Shown: piece after piece, positions 59,902 to 64,000 of the stretch
How positions within the stretch are numbered: position 1 is the first letter of the stretch
How the letters are laid out: each line of letters begins with the position of its first letter
Source of the DNA: Chromatiaceae bacterium
GTDB lineage: Bacteria; Pseudomonadota; Gammaproteobacteria; Chromatiales; Chromatiaceae
Length of the DNA: 64,000 bases
Assembly: GCA_016714645.1 (NCBI GenBank)
Contig: JADKCI010000005.1
Location: forward strand, 611,148 to 675,147
Direction: 5' to 3'
Notes under the pieces: generated by a model
The model's input: the letters and a program-made list of their open reading frames with translations, nothing else
Told to the model about the DNA's origin: nothing
The model's database searches: none
Program-made: the position numbers and the translations under genes

Positions 59902-60608
59902 GGCTGTCGCTCATCCTGCCCGCCCTCGATGAGGCGGCGGATATCCCGGCCACCCTGGCCGCCCTCCAACCGCTGCGCGCCCTGGGCCACGAGGTCATCC
60001 TGGTGGATGGCGGCAGCACCGATGGCACCCCCCTCTTGGCCGCCCCCAAGGTGGACCGGGTCATCACCGCCCCCCGGGGCCGGGCCCGCCAGATGAACGC
60101 CGGGGCGGCCCAGGCCCAGGGCGAGGCCCTGGTGTTTGTACATGCCGACACCCGCCTGCCGGAGGGGGCTGGCGCCCTCGTTAGCGATGCCCTCCAACAG
60201 CGGCTATGGGGGCGCTTCGATGTTCGCATTGCCGGCAGGCCCTGGATGCTGCGAGTCGTCGCCACCCTCATGAATGAGCGCTCCCGGCTCTCCGGCATCG
60301 CCACCGGCGACCAGGCCATCTTCGTGCGGCGCGACACCTTCACCGCCCTGGGGGGCTTTCCTGATCTGCCGCTCATGGAAGACATCGCCCTCTCCAGGCG
60401 CCTCAAGCACCTTAGCCCGCCTGCCTGTCTGCGCCAGCGGGTCATCACCTCCGGCCGGCGCTGGGAATCCCAGGGGCCCTGGCGCACCATCCTGCTCATG
60501 TGGCGATTGCGCTTTGATTATTGGCGCGGGGTGCCGGCGGAGTCCCTGGCAGGTCGCTATCGCCTCCCCACCCAGCCGCCAGCCCCGCCTGTAGGCGATG
60601 GGCGCTAG
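59898..60608 (+). CDS. TIGR04283-family glycosyltransferase
   Basis: This 236-residue GT-A fold glycosyltransferase has LSLILPALDEAADIPATLAA, VILVDGGSTDGTPLL, APRGRARQMNAGAAQA and FVHADTRLP, the TIGR04283 signature. TGDQAIFVRRDTF and LMEDIALSRRLK follow. These genes usually sit next to a TIGR04282 partner and an ArsS-type radical SAM gene, as here. The sugar and acceptor are unknown. Confidence 0.88.
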   Translation: MRLSLILPALDEAADIPATLAALQPLRALGHEVILVDGGSTDGTPLLAAPKVDRVITAPRGRARQMNAGAAQAQGEALVFVHADTRLPEGAGALVSDALQQRLWGRFDVRIAGRPWMLRVVATLMNERSRLSGIATGDQAIFVRRDTFTALGGFPDLPLMEDIALSRRLKHLSPPACLRQRVITSGRRWESQGPWRTILLMWRLRFDYWRGVPAESLAGRYRLPTQPPAPPVGDGR

Positions 60609-60610
60609 GG

Positions 60611-60976
60611 GTGAGCCCGGTCCGCATCCTGATGTTTTGCCAAGGCCCCGGTCCCGGGTCACGTTAAGACCCTGCTCATCCCCACCTTGGGGCCGGCTGG
60701 CGCGGCGCGGCTCGCAAGCCGGCTGTTGCGGCACACCCTGACCCAGGCGCTAGCGGCGGCCCTGGGATGGGGGCTATGTGGTTGGGCTCGCGGACCTCTG
60801 ATCCCAGCCTGTTTACGGACCTGCCCTGGAGCATGGCGCTGGTCACCCGCCTAACCCTAAGGCGCATCCAGGCCCTGATCTGGCGGGGCTGGATTGGAGA
60901 AGAACGGGTGGATATCGACAAACCGGCGGATCTCGTGGGCGCTTCCCGGGACTCTAGCTGCTATTTTCACGAATGA
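60611..60976 (+). pseudogene. Degraded TIGR04282-family glycosyltransferase
   Basis: The region begins with a GTG and SPVRILMFC, like the start of TIGR04282 proteins, but changes frame within about 15 codons (HVKTLLIPTLGPAGAARLAS continues in another frame). It then jumps to the C-terminal part (LFTDLPWSMALVTRLTLRRI and DIDKPADLVGAS). Normal members are about 200 residues; here only about 120 codons remain, so there is an internal deletion as well as frameshifts. It overlaps the end of bioA by 23 bases. Confidence 0.7.
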
Positions 60977-62251
60977 TATCAACCGTCACGGCGCAGAGCC
61001 ACTCCAGCTCCCGATCGCTGACGATATAGGGTGGCATCAGATAGACCAGCCGCCCAAAAGGGCGGACCCAGACGCCACGATCGACAAAACGGCGCTGAAT
61101 GTCGCGCATGATCACGGGCCTCGCCATTTCCACCACGCCAATGGCCCCCAGCACCCGTACCTCGGTGACGCCGGCGAGCCCCTGACAAGGTGCCAGTCCG
61201 GAAGTCAGGCCAGCCTCGATGCGCTGCACATCGCCTTGCCAACCGCGCTCCAGCAGGAGATCAATGCTGGCGTTGGCCAAGGCACAGGCGAGGGGATTGC
61301 CCATAAAGGTGGGACCGTGCATGAAGACGCCCGGCTCGCCGGAAGAAATGGTCGTGGCGACCTGGGTGCTGGCCAGGGTGGCCGCCAAAGTCATATAGCC
61401 GCCGGTCAGGGCCTTGCCAACCGTCATGATGTCGGGGGCTATGCCAGCGTGTTCGCAGGCAAAGAGGCGGCCGCTACGGCCAAAACCGGTGGCAATCTCG
61501 TCCGCGATGAGCAGCACACCCTCCTGGTCGCAAAGCTCGCGCACCCGCCGCAGATAATCGGCGGCATAGAAGCGCATGCCACCGGCGCCCTGGACGATGG
61601 GCTCCAGGATGACCGCCGCCAACTCCTGGCGGTACCCCCGCAACAGGGCCTCGAACTCCGCGATATCGGCGTCCCGGCAGGGCTCGCCGAAACGGCACGC
61701 CGGGGCGGGGGCGAACAGTTGGCGGGGCAAGAGGTGGGAGAAGAGATGATGCATGCCGGTGACGGGGTCACACACCGACATGGCGGCAAGGGTATCTCCG
61801 TGATAGCCGCATCGGAGGGTCAGCAAGCGGTGGCGACCGGGCTCTCCCCGGGCTTGATGATATTGGATGGCCATCTTGATGGCCACCTCCACCGCCACCG
61901 AGCCGGAATCACAGAGAAAGACATGCTGGAGGGGCTCGGGCGTCAGGGCCACCAGCCGTGCCACCAGGGACACCGCCGGCTCGTGGGTGAGGCCCCCGAA
62001 CATAACGTGGGCCATCTGATCGAGCTGGTCCCGGATGGCCTGGTTGAGGACCGGGTGGTTATAGCCGTGGACGGCGCACCACCAGGAAGACATGCCATCG
62101 ATGAGGACCCGGCCATCCATGAGTTTAATACGGCAGCCGTGGGCGGCGCGCACCGCATAGACCGGGTCCTGATTCAAGGTCGAGGTGTAGGATGCCAGAC
62201 ATGGGCCCGATCGATGGCCAGTAATTCCTCGGCGCTGGGCACCCGGAGCAT
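60954..62251 (-). pseudogene. bioA: Adenosylmethionine-8-amino-7-oxononanoate aminotransferase, one frameshift
   Basis: From MNQDPVYAV (62177) onward the sequence is a full BioA: LIDGMSSWWCAVHGYNHPVL, VFLCDSGSVAVEVAIKMA, LIADEIATGFGRSG and the PLP lysine in MTVGKALTGGYMTL. The normal N-terminus (EELLAIDRAHVWHPYTS) lies upstream in another frame, starting at an ATG at 62251. One base is missing near 62190-62193 (CATCCTACACC where CATCCNTACACC is expected). BioA makes 7,8-diaminopelargonate in biotin synthesis. Translation from 62177 would lack the first ~25 residues; sequence error is possible. Confidence 0.85.
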
Positions 62252-62306
62252 CCCCTTATCCGCACCTGGGGCTGCGGGGGCCTTGGGTGTCCAAGCCCCG
62301 GCCAGA

Positions 62307-62348
62307 TATACCCAAAATAGCTAGCCAGGCGCTTTCCGGGGCCGGGTA
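62307..62348. repeat. REP-like palindromic element, copy 3
   Basis: It begins TATACCCAAAATAGC and ends CCGGGGCCGGGTA. The outer ends match the other two copies and the middle differs. It lies just after the stop of the 92-residue gene and before bioA. Confidence 0.55.
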
Positions 62349-62350
62349 CA

Positions 62351-62629
62351 TCAATTCGGTTTGCGGCTTTTGCCCAGACCGGCCATTGAGACCACTTGCG
62401 CCGCCTGGGGCTCATCCGTGTAGTAGGGCCGCTCGGTGACGCGCCCCTGCTGATCCGCCCATTCCCGTTCCCGCGCCGAGATCAGGGCCAGGCACTGGCG
62501 CACGTCCTCGATGGTCCCCGCCGACAATGGATGCTTCATCCCCGGCGGCGGGGTAACGTCCCGGATGATCGCGGTCAGCGTCTTGCGCATGGCCACCAGA
62601 ATTTGTTGCTCTTTCGTCAGGTCTTGCAT
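62351..62629 (-). CDS. Conserved hypothetical protein, 92 aa
   Basis: MQDLTKEQQILVAMRKTLTA is followed by a Pro-rich turn (VTPPPGMKHPLS) and IEDVRQCLALISARERE. It looks like a small helical soluble protein with a constrained sequence. I do not recognise a named family. It lies between ligA and bioA on the same strand. Confidence 0.6.
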   Translation of the reverse strand: MQDLTKEQQILVAMRKTLTAIIRDVTPPPGMKHPLSAGTIEDVRQCLALISAREREWADQQGRVTERPYYTDEPQAAQVVSMAGLGKSRKPN

Positions 62630-62688
62630 CTAGGCCTCTGGGAGCAAATTGATAAATTGGGTCCGACCAAACCGGAGCCAAGGGTTGC

Positions 62689-64000
62689 CTAAAGGTGACC
62701 CTTGGCAAACAGGACTTCAAGTTCCGCCTCGGAGATGACTCCGAACACCCAGCTCCAAGGCTTTGTCTATTTGACCCGGCCGCTTCGCCCGCTAGCAGAA
62801 AGTCGGTCTTGGCGAAACGCTGCCGCTCATCTTGGCCCACGGACTCAGGAGCCGGTCCATGATTTCATCCGGGGCCGGCTCAGGGTACCGGTGATGACGA
62901 AGGTGCGGCCCACGAGGGACTGCTCCCGATTGGCCTTGAAACCGGAGCCTCCCCCGGTCCCGGGCCATTGGATGCCGGCGGCCAGGAGCTTGCGGATGAC
63001 CTCCTGATTATGGGGCTGAGCGAAGAAGCGCACGATCTGATCCGCCACCTTGTCGCCGATCCCCGCTACCAATACCTGCTTGCGGTTCTCCAAGTCTTCG
63101 GGGCCGGCCCGACGCAGGGCCTCCAGGGTCGGGAAACGGGCCACGATGGCCTCGGCCAGGCGCGGGGAGATGCCCGGAATCGACTGGCTCGCCAGCCAGT
63201 CCGTCAGACCCTCCCCGGCGTCCGGCGCCAACTCGGGATGGCGGGCGAGGAAACCGGTGATAGCCTGGGCCTTGGCCGGTCCCAGACCGGGGACACCGCG
63301 CTGGGGGACCAGATCCTCCAGGCCTACCGCCATCAGGGGTTCCAGGTCACCGAAGTGATCCGCCAAGGCCAGGGCCGTGGCCTCCCCCACCTCGCGGATG
63401 CCGAGGGCGAAAATAAAACGTGCCAGGCTGGTGGAGCGACTGCGCTCCAGGGCTGCAAGCAGATTTTGGGCGGACTTGTCGCCCATGAGCTCCAGGCTGG
63501 CCAGATCTTCATGGCGCAGGGCATAGAGGTCCGCGGGGTCCCGCGCCAAATCCCGCTCGACCAACTGGTCCACCATTTCCTCGCCCAAGCCCTCGATGTC
63601 CATGGCCCGACGGGAGGCGAAGTGGAGTATGGCCCGCTTGCGTTGGGCAGGGCAGTGGAGCCGCCGACACAGCGGGCCACTCGCCCTCCCGGGCTCGATG
63701 ACCGCCGAGCCGCAGACCGGGCAGGCAGCAGGGAGGGCTACCGGCGGCACCACCGGCGGCATCCAGGAGCACGCGCACGATCTCCGGAATGACATCCCCA
63801 GCGCGACGGACAACCACGGTGTCGCCGGGGCGGACATCCCTTGCGCCGCACCTCGTCGATATTATGTAGGGTGGCATTGGCAGCAGGAGACGCCCCTGAC
63901 CGAACGGGGTTGAGACGCGCCACCGGGGGCCACGGCGCCGGTGCGGCCACGCTGAATTCCACGGCCTCGACGATCGTTAACGCCTCCATGGCCGGGAACT
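62689..64000 (-). pseudogene. ligA: NAD-dependent DNA ligase LigA, cut by window edge and multiply frameshifted
   Basis: The C-terminal two-thirds of LigA can be followed on the minus strand. They comprise MEALTIVEAVEF, ATLHNIDEVRRK, DTVVVRRAGDVIPEIVRVLL, the zinc finger (CPVCGSAV and CRRLHCPAQ), helix-hairpin-helix repeats (DIEGLGEEMVDQLVERDL, LGIREVGEATALALADHF) and a BRCT domain (LVGRTFVITGTLSRP ... KTDFLLAGEAAGS ... SEAELEVLFAKG). These pieces are in different frames: at least two breaks lie between 63740 and 63890 and several in the BRCT domain (62700-62890). LigA is essential, so base errors or a second intact copy must be considered. Confidence 0.8.

Overview
The window reads as chromosomal DNA of a high-GC gammaproteobacterium, most likely a purple sulfur bacterium (Chromatiales/Chromatiaceae). 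The main pointer is a soeABC-type cytoplasmic sulfite dehydrogenase operon. The housekeeping genes (yciO/rnm/yciB, dusA, murU, recJ/darP, a two-subunit gcvP) have a gammaproteobacterial flavour. The genus cannot be fixed from sequence alone.

Layout. 1-5,994: a STAS-domain gene cut by the window edge, a Crp/Fnr regulator, a transaldolase, ychF and manC. 6,160-11,706: a glycine cleavage operon gcvT-gcvH-gcvPA-[tpx]-gcvPB followed by dgkA. 11,747-14,983: a secreted collagen-like/DUF1566 protein, a 0.9 kb gene-poor stretch, a BrnT-type toxin-antitoxin pair and an orphan DUF2281 antitoxin with the stump of a deleted vapC. 15,048-19,768: soeA-soeB-soeC on the minus strand. 19,983-30,742: yciO, rnm, a frameshifted yciB, yciI-like, a parvulin, DUF599, dusA, then murU, a GCS2-like ligase, an M14 deacylase and an acyl-CoA synthetase. 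30,967-32,070: a cytochrome c peroxidase lacking its N-terminal half and a small unknown gene.

32,192-54,385 is one large type III CRISPR-Cas locus, all on the plus strand. It holds cas6, a frameshifted CARF protein (NE0113 family), a CARF plus PD-(D/E)xK nuclease, an HD-less cas10 with intact GGDD, and a chain of overlapping genes: cas7, a csx10 with a long helical tail, a double cas7, csx19 and a very large cas7-like gene. A membrane-anchored CARF-like protein, the ring nuclease csx16, two unrecognised helical/membrane proteins, two cas2 genes, cas1, a stand-alone reverse transcriptase and a 42-repeat array follow. The effector set looks like type III-D, close to the III-Dv layout. The expected logic is RNA-guided target RNA binding, cyclic oligoadenylate synthesis by Cas10, activation of CARF effectors (one soluble nuclease, one membrane protein) and shut-off by Csx16. 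Spacers could be acquired from RNA through the RT. The last spacer is split by a 124-bp MITE-like element with an 8-bp target duplication.

54,413-64,000: a decayed IS66 transposase, darP, recJ, a class V aminotransferase, an ArsS-like radical SAM gene, a TIGR04283 glycosyltransferase and a degraded partner, bioA, a small unknown gene and ligA cut by the right edge. Single-base frameshifts occur in yciB, the NE0113 gene and bioA, and several occur in ligA. Some of these, ligA above all, may be sequence errors rather than dead genes.
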